Assembly (NCBI GenBank): GCA_900555295.1
Contig: USKN01000030.1
Location: 1 to 13,344 of the forward strand
Origin: an uncultured Eubacteriales bacterium
GTDB lineage: Bacteria > Bacillota > Clostridia > UMGS1810
Direction: 5' to 3'
DNA: 13,344 bases
The translations under genes and the position numbers were made by a program. Under the pieces are notes generated by a model. It worked only from the letters and a program-made list of their open reading frames with translations. It ran no database searches and was not told where the DNA came from. Shown piece by piece: positions 13,343 through 13,344 of this stretch; positions within the stretch are counted from its first letter, which is position 1, and every line of letters begins with the position of its first letter.

Positions 13343-13344
13343 TA

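Overview
The window is an AT-rich, gene-dense stretch of a Gram-positive bacterium, most likely an uncultured gut- or rumen-type member of the Clostridia (Bacillota). The signs are strong GGAGG-type ribosome binding sites, a lipoprotein-type solute-binding protein, LplB/LplC-type sugar permeases, SGNH esterases and an AraC/cupin regulator. This placement is inferred from gene content and sequence style; no rRNA or other taxonomic marker is present beyond rsmA.

Layout. (1) 88-1002, plus strand: an AraC-family regulator behind an extended -10 promoter with a small palindrome in its -35 region. (2) 1001-1080: two adjoining hairpins between convergent genes, the first a perfect 19-bp stem that should terminate in both directions. 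(3) 11209 down to 1115, minus strand: a six-gene operon in the order LplB-type permease, LplC-type permease, large double-SGNH secreted esterase, solute-binding lipoprotein, second secreted SGNH esterase, cytoplasmic GH94-like phosphorylase. Its promoter lies at 11264-11292 and is flanked by two copies of an 11-bp operator-like repeat. (4) 13303 down to 11391, minus strand: a housekeeping group rsmA - fthC - hypothetical gene that ends in a Rho-independent terminator at 11336-11371. The start of the hypothetical gene appears to be frameshifted in an A7 tract.

How the genes fit together (inference). The operon looks like a compact utilisation locus for an O-acylated (probably acetylated) oligosaccharide. 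Three SGNH domains on two exported proteins would remove ester groups outside the cell. The lipoprotein and two permeases would import the sugar. The GH94-like enzyme would split a glycosidic bond with phosphate inside the cell, saving ATP. No ABC ATPase gene is present, so the importer probably borrows a shared MsmX-type ATPase. No secreted polysaccharide-cleaving enzyme is present either, so the locus probably takes up fragments made elsewhere. The convergent AraC gene is a candidate regulator, but the operator-like repeat could equally belong to an unlinked regulator.

No mobile element, CRISPR array, tRNA or rRNA was seen. No intergenic stretch exceeds 300 bp; the longest is 11228-11335 plus the adjacent terminator.
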